DNA of 64,000 nt from Rhizobium laguerreae (GCF_002008165.1 NZ_MRDM01000017.1:341325-405324); one strand, 5' to 3'; positions 24,839-34,171 are shown, counted from the stretch's first letter. Translations and numbers: made by a program. Notes: generated by a model not told the origin, from the letters alone.

Positions 24839-24854
24839 TACAATTATGATTGTA
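24839..24854. promoter_or_regulatory. Inverted repeat upstream of livK
   Basis: TACAAT-TATG-ATTGTA lies about 120 bases upstream of the livK start, in the pobA-livK gap. It is AT-rich in a GC-rich setting and could bind a regulator or mark the promoter region. The regulator was not identified. Confidence 0.35.
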
Positions 24855-24928
24855 TGTCGAGGAGTGGAACTATCGGCGGCCCGCTCTACGGTCGAATTTT
24901 GGTCCATGGCCCGCCTCAGACACTCCTA

Positions 24929-26101
24929 TCAGAATGGCAGTCCCACATAGTTCTCCGCAAGCGCCGTCGAGGCGGCGCGGGAATGCGTGAGATAGTCGAG
25001 TTCTGCTTCCTGGATCTTCTGGTCGAAATCCCCGGTATCCGGAAAACGATGCATCATCGTCGTCATCCACCAGGAAAACCGCACGGCTTTCCACACACGG
25101 GCGAGCGCCTTCTGCGAGTAGGCGTCGATGCCGCCATCCGATCCCTCGCGGTAATGCTCGATCAGCCCGGAGAAAAGATAATGAACGTCGCTGGCGGCAA
25201 GGTTCAGTCCCTTGGCGCCGGTCGGCGGGACGATATGGGCGGCGTCGCCGACCAGGAAAAGCCGGCCGAAACGCATTGGCTCGGCGACGAAGGAGCGCAG
25301 CGGCGCGATCGATTTCTCGAAGGACGGCGCGGTCGCCAAGGCCTCGGCGTGATGCACCGGCAGCCGCCGCCTCAGTTCATCCCAGAAGCGATCGTCGCTC
25401 CAGTCCTCGATCTTCTCGTCGAGCGCGCATTGGATGTAGTAGCGGCTGCGGGTCGCCGAGCGCATCGAACAGAGCGCAAAGCCCCTTGGATGGTTGGCGT
25501 AGATCAGTTCATGACTGACGGGCGCCACGTCTGCAAGCACCCCCAGCCAGCCGAAGGGATAGACCTTCTCGAAACTCCTGATCGCCCGTTCCGGGACGGC
25601 CTTGCGGCTGACGCCGTGAAACCCGTCGCAGCCGGCGATGAAGTCGCAATCGATGCGCTTGGCGACACCATCTTTCATATAGGTGACGAAGGGAGAATGG
25701 CCGTCGAAATCATGCGGCGCGACATCGACCGCATCGTAGATCGACAGGGAGCCGCTCGCTTCACGCCGCTCCATGAGATCGCGCGTCATTTCGGTCTGTC
25801 CATAAACCGTCACGCGCCTGCCGCCGGTCAATTCGTGGAGGTCGATGCGATGGTCGCGTCCGTCGAAGGCCAATGAGAAGCCGTCATGCGGCAGGCCTTC
25901 GGCATGCAGCCTCGCGCCTGATTTGGCCTGATCCAGCAGCCCGACGGTGCCTTCCTCCAGAACGCCGGCACGAACCCGGCCGAGGATGTAATCCTTGTTC
26001 ACACGATCGAGAATGACATTGTCGATGCCGGCTTCGGTCAGAAGCTGGCCGAGCAGCAGTCCGGATGGTCCCGAACCGATAATGGCGACCTGCGTTCGCA
26101 A
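24929..26101 (-). CDS. pobA: 4-hydroxybenzoate 3-monooxygenase PobA
   Basis: This 390-residue FAD enzyme, the usual length, hydroxylates 4-hydroxybenzoate to protocatechuate with NADPH and oxygen, feeding the beta-ketoadipate pathway. The FAD site is AIIGSGPSGLLLG, followed by the PobA-typical RVRAGVLEEGTVGLL; the second flavin motif is LFLVGDAAHIVPPTGAKGLN. It is divergent from the AraC-type gene pobR (128 bases apart), as in other proteobacteria. The liv-type transporter follows on the same strand. The identification is firm. Confidence 0.96.
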   Translation of the reverse strand: MRTQVAIIGSGPSGLLLGQLLTEAGIDNVILDRVNKDYILGRVRAGVLEEGTVGLLDQAKSGARLHAEGLPHDGFSLAFDGRDHRIDLHELTGGRRVTVYGQTEMTRDLMERREASGSLSIYDAVDVAPHDFDGHSPFVTYMKDGVAKRIDCDFIAGCDGFHGVSRKAVPERAIRSFEKVYPFGWLGVLADVAPVSHELIYANHPRGFALCSMRSATRSRYYIQCALDEKIEDWSDDRFWDELRRRLPVHHAEALATAPSFEKSIAPLRSFVAEPMRFGRLFLVGDAAHIVPPTGAKGLNLAASDVHYLFSGLIEHYREGSDGGIDAYSQKALARVWKAVRFSWWMTTMMHRFPDTGDFDQKIQEAELDYLTHSRAASTALAENYVGLPF

Positions 26102-26228
26102 CTACTTCCTCCCTGCATTTCTGCATTTTGCCGGATTCTGCCGTGTCGTCCCTGCCGCAGCAATGGACATCCCGACCTAAAAATTGCACTAATCGAACAT
26201 TGTGCGGGAGGAGCCACCGAGGAGTCCC

Positions 26229-27119
26229 ATGAGCAGACATGTCCCTACCTACGAACTCTACGGTGAAAATACCGGGCGAAAGCCCGATTTTTGGTTGCAT
26301 TGCGAAACAATTCGCTCCCGCAGCAGCTTGCATCAATGGGAGATTCGCCCGCACCGTCACGAGAGTTTCTTTCAGATATTGTACATTGAAGGCGGTTCGG
26401 GCGATGCGATCTTCGGCGAAAACAGCCATGCCATCCGTCCGCCGGCAATCATCACCGTGCCGCCCGGGCTCAAACACGGCTTTCGTTTTTCACGCGATAT
26501 CGACGGCCTTGTGATCACCCTGTTGAGATCCCATCTCAGCCATCCGCTCGGTGATAGAAGCCAGCTCGGCGAGTGGCTGGCGGCGCCGCACCTGACGCCG
26601 CTCGACCCCGATCATGCCGAGGCCGCCTATGTCATGCAGACGTTGAAGCGGCTGGGCGACGAATTCGAAAACCGCCGCAGCGGCCGCAACGAGGCGTTGG
26701 TCGCCTATGTCGCTCTGGCGCTACGGCTGACGGCGAGGATTTCCCATGAGGGGAATGCGCACGAGCTTCCGGCAAACGAGAACGAGCGGCGGATGGAAAT
26801 TCTGAGCGAGCTCATCCAGCAACATTTCCGATCACACAAGCCCGCGTCCTTCTACGCCAGGGAGCTTGGGCTTTCGCCAACACATCTCACCCGCATCGTC
26901 CGGTCGATGACCGGCAACACGCCGCATGAATTGATCGCCGGCAAACTCGTCGAAGAGGCGAAACGCCAACTGGTTTTTACGCTAGGCAGCGTTCAGGAGA
27001 TCGGGTTTCGGCTCGGCTTTGCCGACCCCGCCTATTTCTCGCGCTTCTTCGTTAAATACACCGGAGAAACGCCGCGGGTCTGGCGCATGAAGGAGAAGGT
27101 TCGGCTTGAAGGTGTATAG
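26229..27119 (+). CDS. pobR: AraC-family regulator PobR
   Basis: The product has 296 residues, from ATG behind GAGGAG. An N-terminal cupin-like sensor (IRPHRHESFFQILYIEGGSG ... ITVPPGLKHGFRF) is followed by the AraC DNA-binding domain at about 195-290: SFYARELGLSPTHLTRIVRS, then VQEIGFRLGFADPAYFSRFF. It is divergent from pobA and in this position should activate pobA with 4-hydroxybenzoate as inducer. A loose repeat, GCAC-N11-GTGC, occurs in the intergenic region around 26188-26202. Confidence 0.88.
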   Translation: MSRHVPTYELYGENTGRKPDFWLHCETIRSRSSLHQWEIRPHRHESFFQILYIEGGSGDAIFGENSHAIRPPAIITVPPGLKHGFRFSRDIDGLVITLLRSHLSHPLGDRSQLGEWLAAPHLTPLDPDHAEAAYVMQTLKRLGDEFENRRSGRNEALVAYVALALRLTARISHEGNAHELPANENERRMEILSELIQQHFRSHKPASFYARELGLSPTHLTRIVRSMTGNTPHELIAGKLVEEAKRQLVFTLGSVQEIGFRLGFADPAYFSRFFVKYTGETPRVWRMKEKVRLEGV

Positions 27120-27151
27120 GCCACCCGCAAGGGTTGCGGGGGCGCAACTGC

Positions 27152-27337
27152 CTACCAGGCTTCGACGCCCTCTTCCGTGTTGCGGGCGCGTTCGCCGGCG
27201 CGGGTCTCGTATGCGTCTCGTTGCTCAGCTGACTTGACGGCATCGTCTGAGCCATCGCGCTGGGCTTCGGGCGTCATGTAGAAGGCGAGCGCCTTTTCCA
27301 GCCGGGCGGCGGTAAGCGTGGCAGCGAAACTTTTCAT
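27152..27337 (-). CDS. Small hypothetical protein, 61 residues
   Basis: A good site, GAGGAAACGAC, precedes ATG at 27337. The product MKSFAATLTAARLEKALAFY continues with a charged tail rich in Glu, Arg and Asp and ends EEGVEAW. The frame is open upstream to 27487 (111 residues), but that extension has no ribosome binding site. It lies behind xfp on the same strand and may be read through from it. No family was recognised. Confidence 0.45.
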   Translation of the reverse strand: MKSFAATLTAARLEKALAFYMTPEAQRDGSDDAVKSAEQRDAYETRAGERARNTEEGVEAW

Positions 27338-27509
27338 GTCGTTTCCTCGGTCGACGGCCTTGAAGCTTGCCCAAAACACATAGCCTACGATGCGGTCTTC
27401 CAGGAACAGTGCGCCAATGGTTTTCACCAACTTTAGACTTTGCTTGACGATTGTTTCCGCCGGATGATCTCCGCCGACCAGTTCCATGCGACTGCCGTTG
27501 GTTTTCGCT

Positions 27510-29894
27510 TCACGCCATCGGCCATTTCCAGTTTCGCACCTCCGGCATGTCCTCGCCATATTCACGGACATAGTCGTGATGCTCGGCAAGCTTGCGGCGG
27601 AAGGCGGCGAGCGCTTCGCTTGCCTTTTCCTTCAGGCCCGGCACACGCTCGATCGCTTCGATGGCAAGGTGGAAGCGGTCGAGTTCGTTGAGGACGGTCA
27701 TGTCGAAGGGGGTCGTCGTCGTGCCTTCCTCGATGAAGCCGCGGACGTGGATGTTGCGGTGGTTGGTGCGTTTATAGGTCAGGCGGTGGATGAGATAGGG
27801 ATAGCCGTGATAGGCGAAAATCACAGGCTTGTCGGCGGTGAAGATCGCGTCGAAGGCCTCCTCGGTCAGGCCGTGCGGATGCTGATCCCTGGATTGCAGT
27901 GCCAGGAGATCGACGACGTTGACGGTGCGGATTTTCAGTTCCGGAATGGCCTTTCGCAGCAGGTCGACGGCGGCAAGCGTCTCCATGGTCGGCACGTCGC
28001 CGGCGCAGGCCATGACGAGGTCGGGCAGAATGGTATCGTCCTCGTTGCTCGCCCAGTGCCAGATGCCGATGCCGGCCTCGCAGTGTTTCACCGCCTCGTC
28101 CATCGATAGCCATTGCGGCTCCGGCTGCTTGCCCGCGACGATCACATTGATGCGGTCATAGGTGCGGAGGCAATGGTCGCCGACCCAAAGCAGGGTGTTG
28201 GCATCCGGCGGCAGGTAGATGCGGACGATATCGGCCTTCTTGTTGGCGACGAGGTCGACGAAGCCCGGATCCTGGTGGCTGAAGCCATTGTGGTCCTGGC
28301 GCCAGACATGCGAGGTCAGCAGGTAATTCAGCGACGAGATCGGCTTTCTCCACTCGAGCTCGCGCGTCACCTTCAGCCATTTGGCGTGCTGGTTGAACAT
28401 GGAATCGATGATGTGGATGAAGGCCTCGTAGCAGGAGAACAGGCCGTGGCGGCCAGTCAGCAAATAGCCTTCCAGCCAACCCTGGCAGAGATGTTCGCTC
28501 AGCACCTCCATGACGCGGCCGTCGCGGGACAAGTGGACGTCGTAGGGTTCGATACGCTCCATCCAGACACGGTCGGTGACTTCGAAGACGCTGCCGAGAC
28601 GGTTCGATTCCGTCTCGTCGGGGCCGAAGATACGGAAATTGGCAGCCTTCTCGTTGCGCTTCATCGTGTCGCGCAGGTAATGGCCGAGGATCTCCGTCGA
28701 TTGCACCATGGCGCTGCCGCGCTTGCCGATATCGACCGCATAGTCGCGGATATCGGGAACATCGAGTTCCTTGCGCAGCAAGCCGCCATTGGCGTGCGGA
28801 TTGGCGCCCATGCGGCGCTCGCCGACGGGGGCTAGCGCCCGCAACTCGGGTTTCAGCCGGCCGTCGTTGCCAAAGAGGTCCTCCGGATCATAGCCACGCA
28901 TCCAGTCCTCGAGGATCTTGCGATGCCCTTCATTCTCGCGGCAGTTGGAGACCGGCACCTGGTGGGAGCGCCAGAAGCCTTCGACCTTCTTGCCGTCGAC
29001 TTCCTTCGGTCCTGTCCAGCCCTTCGGGCTGCGCAGCACTATCATCGGCCAGCGCGGGCAGATATCGGGCGCCTTGCCATTGCGAGCTTCCTCCTGGATA
29101 TCGCGAATGCGATCGAAGACCCTGTCGAAGGTTGCGGCCATCTGCTGGTGCATGTCGCGCGGCTCGTGACCCTCGACGAAGAAGGGCTCGTAGCCATAGC
29201 CTTCAAAGAGGCTCTGCAAATCCTCGTGACTGGCGCGGCCAAGAATGGTCGGATTGGCGATCTTGTAGCCGTTCAGATGCAGGATCGGCAGCACGGCGCC
29301 ATCGCGGGCAGGGTTCAGAAACTTGTTGGAATGCCAGCTCGCGGCAAGCGGCCCGGTTTCGGCCTCGCCGTCGCCGACGACACAGGCGACGATCAGGTCG
29401 GGATTGTCGAAGGCAGCGCCATAGGCATGGACGAGGGCGTAACCGAGTTCGCCGCCCTCATGGATCGAGCCTGGCGTTTCGGGTGCCGCATGGCTCGGAA
29501 TGCCGCCGGGGAAGGAGAATTGCCGAAAGAGCTTGCGCATGCCTTCGGCATCCTCGGAGATATCGGGATAAATCTCGCTGTAGATGCCTTCGAGATAGGT
29601 GTTGGCGACCATGCCAGGCCCGCCATGGCCGGGGCCGCACATATAGATGATATCGAGGTCGCGGGCGCGGATCAGGCGGTTCAGATGCGCATAGATGAAG
29701 TTGAGGCCCGGCGTCGTGCCCCAATGGCCGAGCAGGCGGGGCTTGATGTGCTCTGTTTTCAGCGGCTCGCGCAGCAGCGGATTGGCAAGCAGGTAGATCT
29801 GGCCGACCGAGAGATAGTTGGCGGCGCGCCAGTAGCGGTCGATGAGGGTGAGTTCGGTGTCGGTCAGGGTGGCGGTCGAGACATGCTTTTCCAT
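27510..29894 (-). CDS. xfp: Phosphoketolase (xylulose-5-P / fructose-6-P) Xfp
   Basis: This 794-residue thiamine-diphosphate enzyme cleaves xylulose 5-phosphate (and often fructose 6-phosphate) with phosphate, giving acetyl phosphate plus glyceraldehyde 3-phosphate (or erythrose 4-phosphate). The phosphoketolase signatures are present: CGPGHGGPGMVANTYLEG, GDGEAETGPLAASWHSNKFL and NGFSHQDPGF. The ATG start leaves the usual N-terminus. It follows ackA by 71 bases on the same strand, so its acetyl phosphate product can be turned into acetate and ATP. Substrate preference cannot be read. Confidence 0.96.
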   Translation of the reverse strand: MEKHVSTATLTDTELTLIDRYWRAANYLSVGQIYLLANPLLREPLKTEHIKPRLLGHWGTTPGLNFIYAHLNRLIRARDLDIIYMCGPGHGGPGMVANTYLEGIYSEIYPDISEDAEGMRKLFRQFSFPGGIPSHAAPETPGSIHEGGELGYALVHAYGAAFDNPDLIVACVVGDGEAETGPLAASWHSNKFLNPARDGAVLPILHLNGYKIANPTILGRASHEDLQSLFEGYGYEPFFVEGHEPRDMHQQMAATFDRVFDRIRDIQEEARNGKAPDICPRWPMIVLRSPKGWTGPKEVDGKKVEGFWRSHQVPVSNCRENEGHRKILEDWMRGYDPEDLFGNDGRLKPELRALAPVGERRMGANPHANGGLLRKELDVPDIRDYAVDIGKRGSAMVQSTEILGHYLRDTMKRNEKAANFRIFGPDETESNRLGSVFEVTDRVWMERIEPYDVHLSRDGRVMEVLSEHLCQGWLEGYLLTGRHGLFSCYEAFIHIIDSMFNQHAKWLKVTRELEWRKPISSLNYLLTSHVWRQDHNGFSHQDPGFVDLVANKKADIVRIYLPPDANTLLWVGDHCLRTYDRINVIVAGKQPEPQWLSMDEAVKHCEAGIGIWHWASNEDDTILPDLVMACAGDVPTMETLAAVDLLRKAIPELKIRTVNVVDLLALQSRDQHPHGLTEEAFDAIFTADKPVIFAYHGYPYLIHRLTYKRTNHRNIHVRGFIEEGTTTTPFDMTVLNELDRFHLAIEAIERVPGLKEKASEALAAFRRKLAEHHDYVREYGEDMPEVRNWKWPMA

Positions 29895-29965
29895 GGGTTT
29901 CTCCCGTTCGAAAACGTCTTCAACGTCAATTCTACCGGCTGGTGCCGGCAAGCTGTTGATCTGGA

Positions 29966-31144
29966 TCAGCCACCGCGAAGAACGGACAATGCCTCATCGG
30001 CGATGATCTGCTCCTCATCGGTGGCGATGACATGGGCGGCGATGCGGCTTTCCCTGGTGCTGATGGTGAAATCATTGGCGGCATTGGTCTTTTCATCGAT
30101 CGCGAGGCCAAGCCAGGACAGCCGTTTGGCCACGCCTGCGCGGATCTCCGGTTGGTGTTCGCCGATGCCGGCGGTGAAGACGATGGCGTCAAGGCCACCA
30201 AGCGTTGCCGCCATGCGACCAATTTCGCCGGCAATGCGCAGCGTGAAGAGGTCGATCGCCTGGCGCGCCTCCGGGCGTCCATCCTCCAACAGGTCGCGCG
30301 TATCGGCGCTGATGCCGGAGACGCCGAGCAGGCCGCAGCGGTGATAGAGCAGGTCCTCGATCTCCTCGAAGGATTGTTTCCTCTGACCGGCCAGATGCAG
30401 GACGATGCCGGGATCGAGCCAGCCCGGGCGCGTCGCCATCGGGATGCCGTCGAGCGTCGAAAAGCCCATGCTGCAGTCGCGGCTAACGCCGTGATCCAGC
30501 GCACAGAGGCTGGCGCCGCTGCCGAGATGGGCGACAATCACCTTTGCCGCGTGCGGCGCCTTCCGGCGAAGCTCTCCGGCGATGAATTTATAGGAGAGGC
30601 CGTGGAAGCCGTAGCGCTTGATGCCCTCGTCATGCAGCGCGCGGGGAATGGCGAAGCGGCGAACGAGATCGTCCTGCGTGGCGTGAAAAGCCGTGTCGAA
30701 GGAGGCCGTCTGGGCAAGATGCGGTTTCAGATGCCGGAGGGCGCGGATGAAACGCAGCGCCTGCGGCTGGTGCAGGGGTGCCAGCGGGGTCAGCGCATCG
30801 GCGGCATCGATTGCGGCGGCGTCGAGGGCGATCGGCCCGGTGAAGCGGTCGCCGCCATGGACGACACGGTGGCCGGCAGCACGCGTGGCGGTCATGTCGA
30901 AGTGATCGGCGAGACGAGCGAGAGTCTCATCGATGACGCCGTGCAGATCTTCCGTCACCTCGGCCTTCAACGGCATCTCGACTGTCTGCTGTCCTTTTGT
31001 CAGACCGAGCGAGAGCGGTTCGGCGCGGAAATCGATGACGCCCTTGCCGATGCGCCGCGCCTCGGCGCCATCTATCGCGAAGATGCCGATCTTGATCGTG
31101 GAGGAGCCGGCGTTGAAGGTCAGCAGGAGGTCGGTCGATGACAT
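29966..31144 (-). CDS. ackA: Acetate kinase AckA
   Basis: This 392-residue enzyme converts acetyl phosphate plus ADP to acetate plus ATP. Family motifs are complete: LLTFNAGSSTIKIG, AAGHRVVHGGDRF (catalytic Arg), FDTAFH (catalytic Asp), KRYGFHGLSY (His), MATRPGWLDPG and FTAGIGEHQPEIR. GAGAGGAC stands just before the ATG. It is first in the ackA-xfp operon, which makes a phosphoketolase bypass. No pta gene is nearby. Confidence 0.95.
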   Translation of the reverse strand: MSSTDLLLTFNAGSSTIKIGIFAIDGAEARRIGKGVIDFRAEPLSLGLTKGQQTVEMPLKAEVTEDLHGVIDETLARLADHFDMTATRAAGHRVVHGGDRFTGPIALDAAAIDAADALTPLAPLHQPQALRFIRALRHLKPHLAQTASFDTAFHATQDDLVRRFAIPRALHDEGIKRYGFHGLSYKFIAGELRRKAPHAAKVIVAHLGSGASLCALDHGVSRDCSMGFSTLDGIPMATRPGWLDPGIVLHLAGQRKQSFEEIEDLLYHRCGLLGVSGISADTRDLLEDGRPEARQAIDLFTLRIAGEIGRMAATLGGLDAIVFTAGIGEHQPEIRAGVAKRLSWLGLAIDEKTNAANDFTISTRESRIAAHVIATDEEQIIADEALSVLRGG

Positions 31145-31515
31145 GTCCTCTCAGACTCCGTGTGGAGGTGACGATGGCCGAACTTAGTGCCGGGGCCTTG
31201 GACGAAAAGGTATCTCATCGCCATTCCCGCATTTTTGTCGCTGCCCGGCCTGTCCTCTTGTGCCGCCGGGATCGTGCCGCGGCATCCTGCATGAATGTGC
31301 CGGGATGGAGGCATGTGACAGTGAATATCGCCCGATGTCAGTGACTTACGGGCCGGGCCGGGCAAGGCGTCATGAGAGTTTCACGCTGCGGAATTATTAA
31401 CAAAAGGCAAATTTGCAAAACGGAATAAGGACCTATGCCATGGCCGATATTGCCCCCAGCCGGGTTCATAGCGACGCTTCCCACCCGCTCCACAGTTCCG
31501 CTTATAAGTATACCA
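31145..31515. other. Gap of 371 bases upstream of ackA
   Basis: This stretch lies between the ackA start and the end of the GGDEF-EAL gene, both on the minus strand, and must hold the ackA-xfp promoter. A 10-base palindrome, GCAAATTTGC, lies at 31407-31416. No gene, FNR-type dyad or clear terminator was seen. Confidence 0.35.
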
Positions 31516-33087
31516 TCAGGCCGTGGAGGCCAGACTGGCATTGCGATCGCTGATGAAGATGCCCGCCTCGGCGGCGGGCATCGCCTTGCCGAAGAGATAG
31601 CCCTGGCCGATGTCGCAACCAAGCTGCAGCAGGAAGGCAAGCTGGCCGTGCTCCTCGATGCCTTCGGCTGTCGTCTTGATGTTGAGGCTCCTGCCGAGGC
31701 CGAGCATGGCGCGAACGATCTTTTCCTGGCGCTCGTCGTCGCGGTAGGTGGCGATGAAGCTTTTGTCGATCTTGATCTTGTCGAAACGATAGCGGGCGAG
31801 CTGGGCGAGGCTCGAATAGCCCGTGCCGAAATCGTCGAGGGCGATCTGGATGCCGGCTGCATGCAGTTCATCGAGAATGGCCGCGGCCGCGGCGGGATCC
31901 TGAATCAGCGCATTTTCGGTGATCTCCACTTCCAGGCGCTGCGGCGACAGCCGGCTGGCCGAAAGGACCTTGAGGATGCGGGAGGTCAGCAATTTGTCTT
32001 CCATTTGCACCGGCGAGACGTTGAAGGACAACATCACATGCTCCGGCCAGGTGAGGGCGTCGCAGCAGGCCTGGGCAAGAAGATCCTCGAACAATGCGGT
32101 GATCATACCGTTTTCCTCGGCGATGCCGATGAAGACCGGCGGCGGGATGTTGGCGCCGTCGTCGCCGATCCAGCGCGCTAGGGCCTCGAAGCCGCAGAGC
32201 TGGCCGGTCTTCAGGTCGATCAGCGGCTGATAGAAGAGCTTGATCGCCTTGTTGGAGATTGCAGCGCGCAGCCTGGTTTCCAGCGCGGCGCGTTCCGTTA
32301 CTTTGTTCTGCATCGAGGCTTCGAAAACGAAATAGTGGTTGGGTCCACGTGATTTCGCCTCGTACATGGCGAGGTCGGCACGGTGGGCCGCATCTTCCAG
32401 CGGTTCGGCTCCCTCGGCCCAGCGGTCGTAGCCGACGCTGGCGCCGACTTCGACGGCAAAGCCATCGATATGGATCGGCCGGGTGACGGCCTGGATCAGC
32501 AGCTTGGCAAAACGCTCCTCGCGCTGCGCCGTCAGGGCGAAGGCGACGATGATGAATTCGTCGCCGCCGAAGCGATAGACGCAGTCGGCATTGCCGAGCG
32601 CGCAGATGCGTCTGGCAACCTCGATCAACAGGATGTCGCCGCCCTTATGCCCGACGAGATCGTTGACCTTCTTGAAGCCGTCGAGGTCGACGCAGAAGAT
32701 AGTGACGTTGCGGTCCCACTCCTCGATCTCGGCCTCGTCGTCCGTGATCGGCCGTGACAGGATCTTGCGCTCGAAGGCGTAGCGGTTCGGCAGCTTGGTC
32801 AGATGGTCGTGGGTTGCGGTCCAATCGGCCTTTGCCTGGGCGGCGGCGCGCAGTTCCGTTTCCTTGCGCAGGTCGGCGATACGCAGCACCGAATAGATGA
32901 AGCTCATGGCGCCGGCGATGCCGAGCGCCAGAACAAGCTTGTCGGCGCCGTACTCGCCGAAACCGGTCATGAAGGCGACCAGGCTGTCGTCGAGCTGCAG
33001 CAGCGTGCCGAGAAGCCAGAGGGTCACGCCAGACACCACGATCGACACGCACTGCCGTCCGGCCCTGCTTTGGAAAAACACCGGCAT
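31516..33087 (-). CDS. GGDEF-EAL cyclic-di-GMP enzyme, membrane-bound
   Basis: The product has 523 residues. Two N-terminal hydrophobic spans (about 13-32 and 48-66) are followed by a GGDEF domain with an intact RFGGDEFIIV active site and then an EAL domain with intact GFEALARW, ITENALI and DDFGTGYSSL, plus KIDKSF and EGIEE. Both diguanylate cyclase and phosphodiesterase activities are therefore possible. There is no PAS or other sensor domain. It stands alone; its signal and its net activity cannot be told. Confidence 0.93.
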   Translation of the reverse strand: MPVFFQSRAGRQCVSIVVSGVTLWLLGTLLQLDDSLVAFMTGFGEYGADKLVLALGIAGAMSFIYSVLRIADLRKETELRAAAQAKADWTATHDHLTKLPNRYAFERKILSRPITDDEAEIEEWDRNVTIFCVDLDGFKKVNDLVGHKGGDILLIEVARRICALGNADCVYRFGGDEFIIVAFALTAQREERFAKLLIQAVTRPIHIDGFAVEVGASVGYDRWAEGAEPLEDAAHRADLAMYEAKSRGPNHYFVFEASMQNKVTERAALETRLRAAISNKAIKLFYQPLIDLKTGQLCGFEALARWIGDDGANIPPPVFIGIAEENGMITALFEDLLAQACCDALTWPEHVMLSFNVSPVQMEDKLLTSRILKVLSASRLSPQRLEVEITENALIQDPAAAAAILDELHAAGIQIALDDFGTGYSSLAQLARYRFDKIKIDKSFIATYRDDERQEKIVRAMLGLGRSLNIKTTAEGIEEHGQLAFLLQLGCDIGQGYLFGKAMPAAEAGIFISDRNASLASTA

Positions 33088-33287
33088 TATGCCTTCTCCA
33101 TCTCCACCTTCGCGGAAATATCACGAAAGTCTGAAATGTTTGTTGAAACCAGAAGGCGAATTATCGGAGGCGGCAGCCTGTTGCTGTGCCGCAGAGAGTC
33201 CCGACGGGGCTTGTGGGGAACCAAGGCGTTGTTGTCAGCGCGATTCCCTCGTGGTCGGGAGACTGGCTGATGCGGGAAAAGAACGAA

Positions 33288-33314
33288 GGCGAGCGTGCCA
33301 GTGCATCGCTCGCC
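33288..33314 (-). terminator. Rho-independent terminator of the 38-residue membrane protein gene
   Basis: GGCGAGCG (33288-33295) and CGCTCGCC (33307-33314) form an eight-pair stem with an 11-base loop. On the minus strand TTCGTTCTTTT follows. It lies 12 bases beyond the stop of the small gene at 33327. Confidence 0.65.
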
Positions 33315-33326
33315 CTTTCTCGTGCT

Positions 33327-33443
33327 TCAGGCGGTGACGATCAGCAGCGGGACGCTGACGATGAGACCGACCAGAACCGTGACTGTGGCGACACGCATGA
33401 AACGCAGGCGTCGCGTGCGCTCGCCACTCCAATCATATGTCAT
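33327..33443 (-). CDS. 38-residue single-span membrane protein
   Basis: This small gene was read from the sequence. The product begins MTYDWSGERTRRLRFMRVAT and ends in one hydrophobic span (VTVLVGLIVSVPLLIVTA). GGAG lies ahead of the ATG, and a terminator follows 12 bases after the stop, so it is a complete small transcription unit. The basic segment before the span puts the N-terminus in the cytoplasm. Proteins of this type are common in rhizobia, but I know no function. Confidence 0.65.
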   Translation of the reverse strand: MTYDWSGERTRRLRFMRVATVTVLVGLIVSVPLLIVTA

Positions 33444-33542
33444 TCTTCCATCTCCTTGGGACAAGGAAGTAGTCCCCGCAAAGCCGGGTTCAACAGAGAT
33501 GACGCGATTTGCTTGTGCAAAGCTGGATAAGATCAGCAGTCT

Positions 33543-34097
33543 CTAATGCTGGAAGCGCAGAGACCAGCGCTGTCCGTTGCTGGTCATGCGGATGATGGAA
33601 AGCGGCTCGACGTCGCTCAGCCAGAAGGAGGAGAGCGGCGCCTGCAGCACATGCACGATCGCTGCCCGGATGACGGCCGCATGGCTGATTGCAATGACAT
33701 GGCCGCCGAGGACGGTCTGGCCATCCATCCAGCCGGCGATGCGCTTGCGCAGATCAACAAGGCTCTCGCCGCCATGCGGGGCCGCTTCCGGATCGCTCAT
33801 CCACCCTATGAGGTTGTCCGGCTCTTCGGTCCCGATCGCCGCGATCGACCTGCCGGCCCAGCGGCCATGGTCGCAATCGCAAAGCGCCTGATCTATCCGG
33901 GCTTCGAGGCGGAGCGCGTCAGCAGTCTGACGGGCGCGCAAGGCGGGGCTCGTGGCAATACGGTCGGCGCGGGGCGGGGCGATCATCCTGCCGGCCTCCT
34001 CCATTGCCTTGTCCTCCAGCGGTTCGTCGAGCGGGAACAAGGCCTTGCGGCTCGCTGCCGTCGCGCCATGGCAGATCCAGGTGAGGCGCGTGTTCAC
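33543..34097 (-). CDS. Histidine phosphatase family protein with CHG in place of RHG
   Basis: The product has 184 residues. The fold of the phosphoglycerate-mutase-like clan is clear: the N-terminal LTWICHGATAASR, ATSPALRARQTADALRL, the acidic AALCDCDHGRWAGRS-type segment, and HVIAISHAAVIRA with the second catalytic His. The first Arg of the phosphate pocket (normally RHG) is Cys9 here, while His10 is kept. It is divergent from the B12-riboswitch cbtBA unit, so a link to cobalamin (CobC-type alpha-ribazole phosphatase) is possible, but the changed motif argues for a different substrate or weak activity. Confidence 0.8.
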   Translation of the reverse strand: MNTRLTWICHGATAASRKALFPLDEPLEDKAMEEAGRMIAPPRADRIATSPALRARQTADALRLEARIDQALCDCDHGRWAGRSIAAIGTEEPDNLIGWMSDPEAAPHGGESLVDLRKRIAGWMDGQTVLGGHVIAISHAAVIRAAIVHVLQAPLSSFWLSDVEPLSIIRMTSNGQRWSLRFQH

Positions 34098-34171
34098 GGT
34101 CGTTCTTGTCTCCCGGAATGCGGTGACGGCGTCCTTCGCCGGCTTGTGAAGTTTCGTTGACAGTCTCTTCG

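Noticed and set aside
28923..30344. A 473-codon plus-strand frame across xfp and ackA
   Set aside because: Antisense to two enzymes with full catalytic motifs; low-complexity shadow protein.
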